Assembly (NCBI GenBank): GCA_044226535.1
Contig: JBGAGT010000007.1
Coordinates: forward strand, 1-64,000
DNA length: 64,000 bases
Source of the DNA: VBCG01 sp044226535
GTDB lineage: Bacteria > Pseudomonadota > Gammaproteobacteria > Burkholderiales > Casimicrobiaceae
Reading direction: 5' to 3'
Position 1 is the first letter of the stretch, and each line of letters begins with the position of its first letter. A program made the translations under genes and the position numbers. Below the pieces are notes generated by a model, which was not told the DNA's origin, made no database searches, and worked only from the letters and a program-made list of their open reading frames with translations. Shown here in pieces: positions 25,551-37,090 of the stretch.

Positions 25551-25660
25551 TGTGGGATCCCCGCTTTCGCGGGGATGACGTGGGTGGGTACCCGCTTTCG
25601 CGGGGATGATGTGCGTGGGTCCCCGCTTTCGCGGGGATGACGGAAATTCGGGGGATGACG
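25551..25660. repeat. Three tandem dispersed palindromic repeats
   Basis: Three copies in the same orientation with core CCCCGCTTTCGCGGGGATGA (the second begins TACCCGC), plus a partial GGGGGATGACGG. They lie between the glycine-zipper gene start and the end of phaC, where they could act as a termination or mRNA-stabilising structure for phaC. Confidence 0.85.
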
Positions 25661-25665
25661 GAGAT

Positions 25666-27474
25666 TCAGGCGTCGGCGCGCACCCGCGCATAGCTGCCGG
25701 GCGCGTCCCCCAGCGACTTGAGGCCGCCCTTGCCCGGCACGCGCGGGGGCACCTCGCTGCCGAGGTAGTGCGCGATCCACGCGCGCCAGTCGTTCCACCA
25801 CGAGCCCTCGTGCTGCGTCGCCGAGGCGAGCCACTTGTCGGCGTCGGCGGCCTGCTTGTTGTTGGTCCAGTAGCCGTACTTGTTGGCCGCGGGGGGATTG
25901 ACGATGCCGGCGATGTGCCCCGAGCCCGAGAGCACGAAGCGCGACTTGCCATGGAGGATCTTCGGTCCCTCGAAGGTCGCCTTCCAGGGCGCGATGTGGT
26001 CCTCGATCGCCGACACGAAGTAGGTCGGCACCTCGACCTTGGCGAGGTCGATCGGCGTCTTGCACAGCGTGATGCCGCCGGGCTCGCGCAGCGCGTTCTT
26101 CATGTACATGTTGCGCAGGTAGAAGCTGTGCATCGCCGCGGGCATGCGCGTCGAGTCGCAGTTCCAGTGCAGGAGGTCGAAGGGGAACGGGTCGCGGCCG
26201 AGCAGGTAGTTGTTGATGACGAAGGACCAGATGAGGTCGTTGGCGCGCAGCAGGTTGAAGGTGTTGGCCATCTCGCTGCCTTCGAGGAAGCCGCGCTCGT
26301 TCATCTTGGCCTCCAGCGAGCTCACCTGCTCCTCGTCGATGAACACGTCGAGCTCGCCGGCGTGCGCGAAGTCGAGCAGCGCGGTCATGAACGTCGCCGA
26401 GGCGATGCGCTTGTCCTTCTTCGCGGCCATGTAGCCCAGCGTCGCCCCGAGCAGCGTGCCCCCGAGGCAATAGCCGACCGCGTTCACCTCGCGCTCGCCG
26501 GTGGCCTTGGCGATGCCGTCGAGCGCGGCCAGCGGGCCCTCCTGCATGTAGTCCTCGAAGTTCTTCTTCGCGAGCCTGGCGTCGGGGTTCACCCAGGAGA
26601 CGACGAACACCGTCATGCCCTCGTGCACGGCCCAGCGCAGGAAGGAGTTCTTCTCGCGAAGGTCGAGGATGTAGTACTTGTTGATCCACGGCGGGATCAC
26701 CAGCAGCGGGCGCTTCCACTGCTTCTTGGTCGCGGGCTCGAACTGGATGAGCTCCATCAGCTCGGTGCGCAGCACGACCTTGCCGGGCGTGGTGGCGACG
26801 TTCACGCCGAGCTCGAAGGCCTTGGCGTCGGTCATCGAGATCTTCACCTGGCCGCGCCCGCGCTCGATGTCGCCGAGCAGGTTGGCGAGGCCCTTGACGA
26901 GGTTCTGCCCGCCGCTCGTCACCGTCTCGCGGAACACCTCGGGATTGGTGAGCGCGAAGTTCGAGGGCGCCAGCGCGTCGATGTACTGGCGCGTGAAGAA
27001 GTCGACCTTCTTGCGCGTGTTGTCGGAGAGTCCCTCGACCTTGGCGACGTTGTCGTGAAGCCAGCTCGCGGTGATGAGGTAGCTCTGCTTGATGTAGTCG
27101 AAGAGGGCATGCTGCTGCCAGTCGTCGTGGCGGAAACGCTTGTCGCCGGGCTTGGGCGTGGCGACGGGCACGGGTGCCGCGCCGAAGAGCTTGAGCCATT
27201 GCGACTGCCAGAGCTCGGCGTGCTTCATCCACAGCTGCATCTGCGACTCGGCGACGCCCACCGGGTCGGTCATCATCTTCGAGGCGAGCTCGAAGTACGC
27301 CTTGCCGAGCCCGAGCTCGTCCTTGAGCATCGGCGACGAGGCCTCCGGCGCGCGCGTGGCGAAGTCGCCGATCACCTTGGCGGCTTTCTCGGCGGCCTGC
27401 ACGAACGAGGCGGCGAGCGCCTCGGGGTCGTAGCCGGCGTTGGGCTTGGCGGAGGTCCTGGAGGCTTCGGTCAT
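25666..27474 (-). CDS. phaC: Class I polyhydroxyalkanoate synthase
   Basis: Polymerises 3-hydroxyacyl-CoA into PHA on granules. The 602-residue length is typical of class I. The lipase-like box GYCLGG carries the catalytic Cys near residue 336. The Asp lies in AIEDHIAPW and the His in GSGHIAGIVNPP. The conserved WNCDSTRMP segment is present. No phaA/phaB are adjacent, but a thiolase lies 3.3 kb away in the liu cluster. ATG 27474 overlaps the stop of the hydrolase gene, so the two are translated from one message. Confidence 0.96.
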   Translation of the reverse strand: MTEASRTSAKPNAGYDPEALAASFVQAAEKAAKVIGDFATRAPEASSPMLKDELGLGKAYFELASKMMTDPVGVAESQMQLWMKHAELWQSQWLKLFGAAPVPVATPKPGDKRFRHDDWQQHALFDYIKQSYLITASWLHDNVAKVEGLSDNTRKKVDFFTRQYIDALAPSNFALTNPEVFRETVTSGGQNLVKGLANLLGDIERGRGQVKISMTDAKAFELGVNVATTPGKVVLRTELMELIQFEPATKKQWKRPLLVIPPWINKYYILDLREKNSFLRWAVHEGMTVFVVSWVNPDARLAKKNFEDYMQEGPLAALDGIAKATGEREVNAVGYCLGGTLLGATLGYMAAKKDKRIASATFMTALLDFAHAGELDVFIDEEQVSSLEAKMNERGFLEGSEMANTFNLLRANDLIWSFVINNYLLGRDPFPFDLLHWNCDSTRMPAAMHSFYLRNMYMKNALREPGGITLCKTPIDLAKVEVPTYFVSAIEDHIAPWKATFEGPKILHGKSRFVLSGSGHIAGIVNPPAANKYGYWTNNKQAADADKWLASATQHEGSWWNDWRAWIAHYLGSEVPPRVPGKGGLKSLGDAPGSYARVRADA

Positions 27475-28514
27475 GGTCGTGCCTGGTAGCGAACGGCGCC
27501 GCTTTCGCCTTCGAGTCGCGCGAGGCGCCCGCGGTGCCAGAGGTGGTTGAGGTGGGCGATGGCCTCGCCCATGGCGAAAAAGCGTTGCTGCAGGTCGAGC
27601 TCGCGTCGGAACAGCGTCGGCAGCACGTCGGCGGCGCTCACCGGCGCGCGCGCGCCGCGGGTGAAGTCCTCGAGCTCGGCGAGCCGCGCCGCGTGGTGCG
27701 CGCGCAGCGCGGCGACGCGCAGCCCGATGCCGCGGAACGGCAGGCCGTGCGCCGGCAGCACCAATGTCCGCGCGGGCAGCGACTCGAAGCGCCCGATGGA
27801 GTCGAGGAAGCGCTGCAGCGGGTCGCCGTCGGGCTCGCCCGGCCAGGCGCCGACGTTGGTGCTGATCCTCGGCAGCAGCATGTCGCCGGAGAGGAGGACG
27901 CCCGTGCCCGCGAGGTGCAGCGCGGCGTGCTCGGGCGAGTGGCCGTAGCCGGCGATCACCTTCGCCCTGCCGTCGCCGAGCACCAGGCTGTCGCCGTCGA
28001 CGAGGCGATGAAAGCTTTCGGGAAGCTCGGGGACGCCGCGGCGATACGCATTGCCGCGCGCCGCCAGCGCCTCGGCGTGCGCGTCGTCCATGCCGTGCGC
28101 GCGCAGGAAGCGCGTGGTCGCCGACAGCGAATGCGGGCCCTCGTCGTTCCACACGCTGCGCGCCTGCAGGAACTCGCCCAGCGTCATCGCCGGCGCCAGG
28201 CCGAAGCGCGCGCCGAGCCATGCAGCGTTGCCGAGGTGATCGGGGTGGTAGTGCGTCGCCACCAGCGTCGACACCGGGGCGGGCCGCGCCGCGAGCAGCG
28301 ACGACCACAGCGCGCGTGTCGCCCCGTCGCCGATGCCGCAGTCGACGAGGGCGTCGCCCTCGCGGCCCCCGACGCGCCAGACGTTCACGTGGTCGAGGGC
28401 GAACGGTAGCGGCATGCGGATCCAGTGCACGCCGGGGGCCACCTCGAGCGACGTCCCGGGTGCGGGCGGCGCGGCGAAGGGGAATTCCAGCGACAGGGGA
28501 ATCGGTGCGTTCAT
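27471..28514 (-). CDS. Metallo-beta-lactamase-fold hydrolase
   Basis: MBL-fold protein of 347 residues. Metal ligands are seen in THYHPDHLGN (about residue 88), in the GYGHSPEHAALH block and in LSGDMLLPR. The domain resembles glyoxalase-II-like/LACTB2-type thioester hydrolases with a C-terminal helical MBL-associated domain. Co-translation with phaC suggests CoA-thioester or PHA-related metabolism, but this is inference. It is divergent from liuR with a 68-base gap. Confidence 0.82.
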   Translation of the reverse strand: MNAPIPLSLEFPFAAPPAPGTSLEVAPGVHWIRMPLPFALDHVNVWRVGGREGDALVDCGIGDGATRALWSSLLAARPAPVSTLVATHYHPDHLGNAAWLGARFGLAPAMTLGEFLQARSVWNDEGPHSLSATTRFLRAHGMDDAHAEALAARGNAYRRGVPELPESFHRLVDGDSLVLGDGRAKVIAGYGHSPEHAALHLAGTGVLLSGDMLLPRISTNVGAWPGEPDGDPLQRFLDSIGRFESLPARTLVLPAHGLPFRGIGLRVAALRAHHAARLAELEDFTRGARAPVSAADVLPTLFRRELDLQQRFFAMGEAIAHLNHLWHRGRLARLEGESGAVRYQARP

Positions 28515-28582
28515 GGGGGGGCGGGGGGCTTCGGCGGCGGCCTCGGGCGCGCCGGACGCTATGGTATCGTCATCCGCGCACG

Positions 28583-28993
28583 ATGACCGCCGCCCGCACC
28601 ACGCATTACTCGATCTCCGCCCTCGCCCGGGAATTCGCGCTCACCACGCGCGCCATCCGCTTCTACGAGGACGAGGGCCTGATCGCGCCGCAGCGCGCCG
28701 GCCGCGTGCGCGTCTACGGCGAGCGCGAGCGCGTGCGCCTCAAGCTCATCCTGCGCGGCAAGCGCCTGGGCCTCGCCCTGTCGGAAATCGGCGAGCTCCT
28801 CGACATGTACGAAGTGGCGCGCAACGAGCGCGGCCAGCTCGCCAAGTTCCTCGAGCTCCTCGCGGAGCGGCGCGCACGCCTGCTGCAGCAGAAGGAGGAC
28901 ATCGACGCGACGCTGGCGGAAATCGACGGCATCGAGCGCGAGTGCCGGAGGCGGCTGCGCGACCGGGCGCCCGGGGAGGCCCGCGACGACTGA
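28583..28993 (+). CDS. liuR: MerR-family regulator of leucine degradation
   Basis: Protein of 136 residues. The MerR helix-turn-helix YSISALAREFALTTRAIRFYEDEGL sits at residues 8-32, followed by a long dimerisation coiled coil (about 75-125). No cysteine metal site is seen, as expected for LiuR, which responds to branched-chain acyl-CoA. The downstream genes liuA, liuB, liuC, liuD and liuE support the assignment. The palindrome at 29023-29042, downstream of its own gene and before the thioesterase, is the likely binding site. Confidence 0.85.
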   Translation: MTAARTTHYSISALAREFALTTRAIRFYEDEGLIAPQRAGRVRVYGERERVRLKLILRGKRLGLALSEIGELLDMYEVARNERGQLAKFLELLAERRARLLQQKEDIDATLAEIDGIERECRRRLRDRAPGEARDD

Positions 28994-29021
28994 GGGGCGC
29001 CTGGCCGCTCCTTGCCGCGTA

Positions 29022-29050
29022 TTGACGTTTACGTAAACGTCATACACAAT
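29022..29050 (+). promoter_or_regulatory. liu operon promoter with 20-bp palindromic MerR-type operator
   Basis: TTGACG (-35) and CACAAT (-10) are separated by 17 bases. A perfect palindrome with half-site TGACGTTTAC (29023-29042) occupies the spacer and overlaps the -35. Operators within the spacer are the hallmark of MerR-type control, so this fits LiuR acting on the thioesterase-liuA message. Confidence 0.7.
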
Positions 29051-29123
29051 CCCGACCCCACCCTCCGTCCCGCCCGGCGCTTTCCGGGCGGCGGCCGTCG
29101 CAGGACGAACGCTTCATCGACCG

Positions 29124-29570
29124 ATGGACACCGCCTTCGAACCCAGCACTCCGGATTACGCGGAACGGGTGCGCGCGAGCTTCGCGAGGCAAGGCATGAT
29201 GGGCACGCTGGGTGCCACGCTCGCCGGGGTCTCGCCGGGCTACTGCGCGATCGCGCTCGTACCGTCGCCCGCCGTCACCCAGCAGCATGGCTACGTGCAC
29301 GCGGGCGCGGTGAGCGCGCTGGTCGACACCGCCGGGGGCTACGCGGGCTATACGCTCTTCCCCGCGGACAGCGAGGTGCTGACGGTGGAGTTCAAGGTGA
29401 ACCTCCTCGCGCCCGCCGCGGGCGAGCGGCTGGTCGCCGAAGGCTTCGTGGTGAAGCCGGGGCGCACGCTCGTCATCACCCGCGGCGAGGTGCACGCCGA
29501 GCAGGGCGGCGTGCGCAAGCTGGTGGCATTGATGCAGCAGACCCTGATCGTCATGCGCGGGCGCGCGTAG
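29124..29570 (+). CDS. PaaI-family hotdog thioesterase
   Basis: Protein of 148 residues. It has the hotdog-fold signature QQHGYVHAGAVSALVDTAGGYAGY (helix entry with catalytic Asp in ALVDTAGG) and VEFKVNLLAPAAGERLVAEG. Predicted to hydrolyse acyl-CoA thioesters; first gene after the LiuR operator and therefore part of the branched-chain acyl-CoA regulon. Substrate unknown. Confidence 0.85.
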   Translation: MDTAFEPSTPDYAERVRASFARQGMMGTLGATLAGVSPGYCAIALVPSPAVTQQHGYVHAGAVSALVDTAGGYAGYTLFPADSEVLTVEFKVNLLAPAAGERLVAEGFVVKPGRTLVITRGEVHAEQGGVRKLVALMQQTLIVMRGRA

Positions 29571-29601
29571 GCGCCGGCGCATCCTACCGGGAGCCCTTGC
29601 A

Positions 29602-30768
29602 ATGGTCGAATTCTCCAACCTCAGGTTCGCGCTGGGCGACACCCTCGACATGCTGCGCGACAGCGTGCAGGCCTTCGCCGCCGACGAGATCGCGCCGCGC
29701 GCCGCCGACATCGACCGCGACAACGTGTTCCCTGCCGACCTGTGGCGCAAGCTCGGCGACCTGGGCCTCCTCGGCATCACCGTCGAGGAGGAATACGGCG
29801 GCGCGGCGCAAGGCTACCTCGCGCACGTCGTCGCCATGGAGGAGATCTCGCGCGCCTCGGCCTCGGTCGGCCTGTCGTACGGCGCCCACTCCAACCTTTG
29901 CGTCAACCAGATCCGGCGCAACGGCAGCGAGGCACAGCGGCGCCGCTACCTGCCGAAGCTCGTCAGCGGCGAGCACGTCGGCGCGCTGGCGATGAGCGAG
30001 CCGGGCGCGGGCTCCGACGTGGTGTCGATGCGCCTTCGCGCCGACCGCCGCGGCGACCATTACGTCCTCAACGGCAACAAGATGTGGATCACCAACGGCC
30101 CCGACGCCGACACCCTGGTGGTGTACGCCAAGACCGATGTCGACGCCGGGCCGCGCGGCATCACCGCCTTCATCGTCGAGAAGGGCATGAAGGGTTTCTC
30201 CACCGCGCAGAAGCTCGACAAGCTCGGCATGCGCGGCAGCAACACCTGCGAGCTGGTGTTCCAGGACTGCGAGGTGCCCGCGCAGAACGTGCTGTCGCAG
30301 GAAGGCCGCGGCGTCAACGTCCTGATGAGCGGCCTCGACTACGAGCGCGCCGTGCTCGCGGGTGGCCCGCTGGGCATCATGGCGGCGTGCATGGACGCGG
30401 TGCTGCCCTACGTGCACGAGCGGCGCCAGTTCGGGCAGCCCATCGGCGAGTTCCAGCTGATGCAGGGCAAGCTCGCCGACATGTACACGACGATGAACGC
30501 CTGCCGCGCCTACGTGTACGCGGTGGGCGCCGCCTGCGACCGCGGCGAGACCACGCGCAAGGACGCCGCGGGCGCGATCCTCTACGCCGCCGAGAAGGCG
30601 ACGTGGATGGCCGGCGAGGCGATCCAGTGCCTCGGCGGCAACGGCTACATCAACGAGTACGCCACCGGACGCCTGTGGCGCGACGCCAAGCTCTACGAGA
30701 TCGGCGCGGGCACGTCGGAAATCCGCCGCATGCTGATCGGCCGGGAATTGTTCAACGAAACGAAATAG
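29602..30768 (+). CDS. liuA: Isovaleryl-CoA dehydrogenase
   Basis: FAD acyl-CoA dehydrogenase, 388 residues, oxidising isovaleryl-CoA to 3-methylcrotonyl-CoA in leucine degradation. The IVD-specific catalytic base is seen in LDYERAVLAGGP (Glu near residue 249), while the usual short-chain position reads AGTSEIRRMLIG (Gly in place of Glu). Other signatures are MSEPGAGSDV and QCLGGNGYINEY. GGGAG lies upstream of the ATG. Confidence 0.95.
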   Translation: MVEFSNLRFALGDTLDMLRDSVQAFAADEIAPRAADIDRDNVFPADLWRKLGDLGLLGITVEEEYGGAAQGYLAHVVAMEEISRASASVGLSYGAHSNLCVNQIRRNGSEAQRRRYLPKLVSGEHVGALAMSEPGAGSDVVSMRLRADRRGDHYVLNGNKMWITNGPDADTLVVYAKTDVDAGPRGITAFIVEKGMKGFSTAQKLDKLGMRGSNTCELVFQDCEVPAQNVLSQEGRGVNVLMSGLDYERAVLAGGPLGIMAACMDAVLPYVHERRQFGQPIGEFQLMQGKLADMYTTMNACRAYVYAVGAACDRGETTRKDAAGAILYAAEKATWMAGEAIQCLGGNGYINEYATGRLWRDAKLYEIGAGTSEIRRMLIGRELFNETK

Positions 30769-30775
30769 GGGCTCC

Positions 30776-31960
30776 ATGCTCAACGATCCGATTGTCATCG
30801 TGGGTGCCGCGCGGACGCCGATGGCCGGCTTCCAGGGCGACTTCGCCACGCTGGTCGCGAGCGACCTCGGCGCTGCCGCGATCAAGGCCGCCGTCGAGCG
30901 CGCCGGCGTCAAGCCCGGCGACGTCGAGCGCGTGATCTTCGGCTGCGTGCTGCCGGCCGGCCAGGGCCAGGCCCCCGCGCGGCAAGCCGCGCTCAAGGCG
31001 GGGCTGCCGATCGCCACCGCCTGCACGACGGTCAACAAGATGTGCGGCTCGGCGATGGAGGCGATGATCCTCGCGCACGACGCGCTCGCCGCGGGCTCGC
31101 AGGACGTGATCGTCGCCGGCGGCATGGAGAGCATGACGCAGGCGCCCTACCTGCTGCCCAAGGCGCGCGGCGGCTACCGCATGGGCCACCAGGTCGTGCA
31201 GGACAGCATGTTCCTCGACGGCCTCGAGGACGCCTACGACAAGGGCCGGCTGATGGGGACCTTCGCCGAGGAATGCGCCGACCGCATGAGCTTCACCCGC
31301 GAGGCGCAGGACGACTTCGCCAAGGCATCGCTGGCCCGCGCGCGCGCGGCCGGCGAGGACGGCGGCTTCGCCTGGGAGATCGCGCCGGTGACGGTGCCCG
31401 GCAAGAAGGGCGAGGTGGTCGTCGACCGCGACGAGCAGCCCGCCAAGGCCTCGCCCGAGAAGATCGCGACGTTGAAGCCCGCGTTCCGCAAGGACGGCAC
31501 GGTGACGGCCGCCAACTCGAGCTCGATCTCCGACGGCGCGGCAGCGGTGGTGATGATGCGCCGCTCGACCGCCGAGGCGCGGGGCCTGCGCCCGCTGGCC
31601 ATCGTGGTGGCGCACGCGACGCACGCGCAGAAGCCCTCGGAGTTCACCACGGCGCCGGTCGGCGCCATCGACAAGCTGTACAGGAAGACCGGCTGGCGCA
31701 GCGCCGACGTCGACCTCTTCGAGATCAACGAGGCCTTCGCGGTGGTCACCATGGCGGCGATGAAGGAGCACGGCCTGCCGCACGACAAGGTGAACGTCAA
31801 CGGCGGCGCCTGCGCGCTCGGCCACCCGATCGGCGCCTCGGGCGCGCGCATCGTCGTTACGTTGCTGGGGGCGCTGCGCACGCGGGGCCTGCACCGCGGC
31901 GTGGCCGCACTGTGCATCGGCGGCGGCGAGGCCACGGCCCTGGCGATCGAGCGTTTGTAG
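30776..31960 (+). CDS. Acetyl-CoA C-acetyltransferase (thiolase)
   Basis: Thiolase of 394 residues. The nucleophilic Cys is in VNKMCGSAM (about residue 88), and the second active-site blocks are NVNGGACALGHPIGASGAR and CIGGGEATAL. It would cleave acetoacetyl-CoA formed by the liu pathway, and could also supply acetoacetyl-CoA for PHA synthesis. It lies seven bases after liuA. Confidence 0.92.
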   Translation: MLNDPIVIVGAARTPMAGFQGDFATLVASDLGAAAIKAAVERAGVKPGDVERVIFGCVLPAGQGQAPARQAALKAGLPIATACTTVNKMCGSAMEAMILAHDALAAGSQDVIVAGGMESMTQAPYLLPKARGGYRMGHQVVQDSMFLDGLEDAYDKGRLMGTFAEECADRMSFTREAQDDFAKASLARARAAGEDGGFAWEIAPVTVPGKKGEVVVDRDEQPAKASPEKIATLKPAFRKDGTVTAANSSSISDGAAAVVMMRRSTAEARGLRPLAIVVAHATHAQKPSEFTTAPVGAIDKLYRKTGWRSADVDLFEINEAFAVVTMAAMKEHGLPHDKVNVNGGACALGHPIGASGARIVVTLLGALRTRGLHRGVAALCIGGGEATALAIERL

Positions 31961-32006
31961 CGCCGTGTAGCATTGGCGCCCGGTTTCCCCTGACACGCCG
32001 CGGACC

Positions 32007-32639
32007 ATGAGCCTGATGCCCCTGTCGAGCTGGCTGATCTTCGCCGGCGCCTGCGTGGCGCTCGCCATCACGCCGGGGCCGAACTGGCTGCTGCTCGCCT
32101 CGCGCACCCTGGCGCAGGGGCGGCGCGCGGGCCTCTTGACGCTGGCGGGCACGCAGTCGGGGCTCGCCGTGCACCTCACCGCGACGGCCTTCGGGCTCGC
32201 CGCGCTGATCGCCGCGGTGCCCGTCGCCTACGACGCCATCCGCGTGGCGGGCGCGCTGTACCTCGCCTGGCTGGCCGTGCAGACCTGGCGCGAGCGCGAG
32301 GCGATGGCCGCCGCGGAGGCGCCCGCGATCCCCGCGGCGCGCCTCTACCGCGACGGCGTGCTGTCGAGCGTGCTCAACCCCAAGATCGCGCTGTTCGAGC
32401 TGGCGCTCCTGCCGCAGTTCGTCGACCCGTCGCGCGGCAGCGTGCTGGCGCAGACGCTGATCCTCGCCGTCACCCAGTTCGTGGTGGTGTTCCCCTTCGA
32501 CCTCGCCTGCGTGCTGGCGGCCGACAAGGTGCGCGGCTTGTTCGCGCGAAGCGGCCGCTTCAAGCGCTGGTCGCAGCGCGCGCTGGCCGGGGTGTTCGCG
32601 GCACTGGCGCTGCGGCTCGCGCTGGACGTGCGCAAGTGA
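32007..32639 (+). CDS. LysE/RhtB-family amino-acid exporter
   Basis: Membrane protein of 210 residues with about six helices. It carries the LysE-family opening TPGPNWLLLASRTLAQGRRAG and the LSSVLNPKIALFELALLPQF segment. Such exporters remove excess amino acids; placement within the leucine-degradation cluster suggests leucine or a related compound, but this is inference. Confidence 0.85.
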   Translation: MSLMPLSSWLIFAGACVALAITPGPNWLLLASRTLAQGRRAGLLTLAGTQSGLAVHLTATAFGLAALIAAVPVAYDAIRVAGALYLAWLAVQTWREREAMAAAEAPAIPAARLYRDGVLSSVLNPKIALFELALLPQFVDPSRGSVLAQTLILAVTQFVVVFPFDLACVLAADKVRGLFARSGRFKRWSQRALAGVFAALALRLALDVRK

Positions 32640-32679
32640 GGCCCGCGCGCATGCCTTCGCCGGCGCCAATGGATCGGCG

Positions 32680-33809
<1,130 letters not shown>

Positions 33810-33813
<4 letters not shown>

Positions 33814-34367
33814 GCGCGCCGAGCGCACCGAGCGCGAAGGGCCGCCCCGAGCGCTCGCCCCCTCCGGGGGAGGCGAGCGAAGCTCGCTTCGGGGGGAACC
33901 CTCCCTCCGCGCCGATCGCCGTCGGCGACCGCTTCGCCAAGGAGGTGGTGCTCGACGAGGCGTCGATCCGCGCATTCGCGACGCTGTGCGGCGACATGAA
34001 CCCGCTGCACCACGACGCCCAGGCCGCGCGCGAATACGGCGGCATCATCGCCAGCGGCCCGCACACCGTGTCGCTGATGCTCGGCCTCGACGCCACGCAC
34101 CTGTCGTCGCTGGGCGTGGCGCTCGGCATGGGCTTCGACTTCAAGTTCCTGCGCGCGGTCCGCGCGGGGACGCGGCTCGAGCTCGCGTGGACGGTGGTCC
34201 GTTGCGAGCACAAGCCCTCGCTCGACGGCTGGATCGTCGGCGTCGAAGGCGAGGCGCGCGGAAGCGACGGTACCCTGTACGTCAGCGCGCGTGGCGCGAA
34301 CCTGCTGCGGCCGCGCGTCGCGGGGGCGAGGGACGCGGCCCCGCTCATCGCGGAGGCACGATCGTGA
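33810..34367 (+). CDS. MaoC-like hotdog dehydratase with low-complexity N-terminus
   Basis: Protein of 185 residues. The MaoC/R-hydratase domain starts about residue 38 (IAVGDRFAKEVVLDEASI) with the catalytic pair in DMNPLHHD and the conserved GIIASGPHT. The first 37 residues (SAPSAPSAKGRPERSPPPGE...) are encoded partly by a palindromic repeat (33845-33897). The ATG overlaps the previous stop, so translation would run through the repeat; the extension may be tolerated or the true start may lie further in. Predicted enoyl-CoA hydratase. Confidence 0.8.
33845..33897. repeat. Short palindromic repeat inside the MaoC reading frame
   Basis: Paired elements GCTCGCC/GGCGAGC and CGAAGC/GCTTCG flank CCCCCTCCGGGGG, and the ends pair again as CCCCGAGCG with CGCTTCGGGG. 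The segment GCGAAGCTCGCTTCGGGG resembles the loop and stem of the hairpin at 51045-51187 (GCGAACTCGCTTCGGGG). It is read in frame as RPERSPPPGEASEARFGG. Confidence 0.7.
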
Positions 34368-34765
34368 CCGGCCTCACCCACGTCCGCCTGATCGCCGGCG
34401 ACCTCGCGCCGATGCTCGCGTTCTACCGCGACGCGCTTGGCTTCAAGGTGGTCGTCGACGTCCCGGGCACTTATGTCGAGCTCGACACCGGCGCCGCGCG
34501 CATCGGCATCGCCGCCACGCCGGTGATGGCCGGGGCGCTGGGCGCGGCCATGCGCGGCGGCGGCGCAGGCGGCGACGCCGTGCTGCTGCAATTGAGCGTC
34601 GCCGACGTCGACGCGGCGGCCGACCTCCTGCGCGCGCGGGGCGTGGCGCCCGTGACCGAGCCGCGGGACCAGGCCGCGTGGATGCTGCGCGTCTGCCACG
34701 TGCGCGATCCCGCCGGCACGCTGATCGAGCTCGCCGCGCCCATCCCCGGCAAGACGAGGACCTGA
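34364..34765 (+). CDS. VOC-family (glyoxalase/bleomycin-resistance fold) protein
   Basis: Protein of 133 residues with the paired beta-alpha-beta-beta-beta VOC fold. The first half is LTHVRLIAGDLAPMLAFYRDALGFK; the second ends RDPAGTLIEL, with a metal-ligand-like Glu. GTG start with GGAGG eight bases upstream, overlapping the MaoC stop. Reaction unknown; possibly an epimerase or lyase for acyl-CoA or aldehyde. Confidence 0.8.
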   Translation: MTGLTHVRLIAGDLAPMLAFYRDALGFKVVVDVPGTYVELDTGAARIGIAATPVMAGALGAAMRGGGAGGDAVLLQLSVADVDAAADLLRARGVAPVTEPRDQAAWMLRVCHVRDPAGTLIELAAPIPGKTRT

Positions 34766-34768
34766 ACG

Positions 34769-35401
34769 ATGGCCGAGTACACGCTGTGGTGCTTCGCGCA
34801 GTCGGGCAACGCCTACAAGCCCGCGCTGATGCTCGAGCTGGCGGGCGCCGACTGGGCGCCGCGCCAGGTCGACTACTTCCAGGGCGAGACGCGCGGCGAC
34901 GCCTATCGCGCGATGAACGTGATGGGCGAAGCGCCGGTGCTCGAGCATCGCGGGCGGCGTTTCAGCCAGTCCGGGGTGATCCTCGATTACCTCGCCGCGA
35001 CGCTCGGGCGCTGGGGCTGGAACGACGAGGACGAGCGCCGCGAAATCCTGCGCTGGCTGTTGTGGGACAACCACAAGCTGACGAGCTATACGGCGACCTA
35101 CCGCTTCATGCGCGCGCTGGCCGACGCGCCCAACGCCGACGCGATGGCCGAGTTCGGCAAGCGCGCCAGGGCCGCCTGGGGCGTGCTCGAGGCGCACCTC
35201 TCGGGCCACAGCCATATCGTGGGCGAGCGCCTCACCATCGCCGACCTGTCGATCTGCGGCTACCTGTTCTTCGACGACGAGATCGGCGTCGACTGGAACG
35301 CCGGGTACCCGGCGATCGGCCGCTGGCTCGCCTCGATCCGCGCACTGCCGGGCTGGAAGCACCCCTACGCCCTGATGCCGGGCCACCCGCGGCCGCGCTG
35401 A
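34769..35401 (+). CDS. Glutathione S-transferase family protein
   Basis: Protein of 210 residues. It has an N-terminal thioredoxin-like domain (YTLWCFAQSGNAYKPALML, with EAPVLEHRGRRFSQSGVILDYL) carrying the cis-Pro in EAPVLEH and the Gln-Ser glutathione site. The C-terminal domain is all-helical with GERLTIADLSICGY. Substrate unknown. It follows the VOC gene by three bases. Confidence 0.88.
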   Translation: MAEYTLWCFAQSGNAYKPALMLELAGADWAPRQVDYFQGETRGDAYRAMNVMGEAPVLEHRGRRFSQSGVILDYLAATLGRWGWNDEDERREILRWLLWDNHKLTSYTATYRFMRALADAPNADAMAEFGKRARAAWGVLEAHLSGHSHIVGERLTIADLSICGYLFFDDEIGVDWNAGYPAIGRWLASIRALPGWKHPYALMPGHPRPR

Positions 35402-35481
35402 AGCGGTGGATGCGATGATGCGAGCTGCGACCTTGCGACCGCCCGTGCCGACCCGTCCACTCGAACCAGCGCGCTGCTGAC

Positions 35482-37086
<1,605 letters not shown>

Positions 37087-37090
37087 AGCG

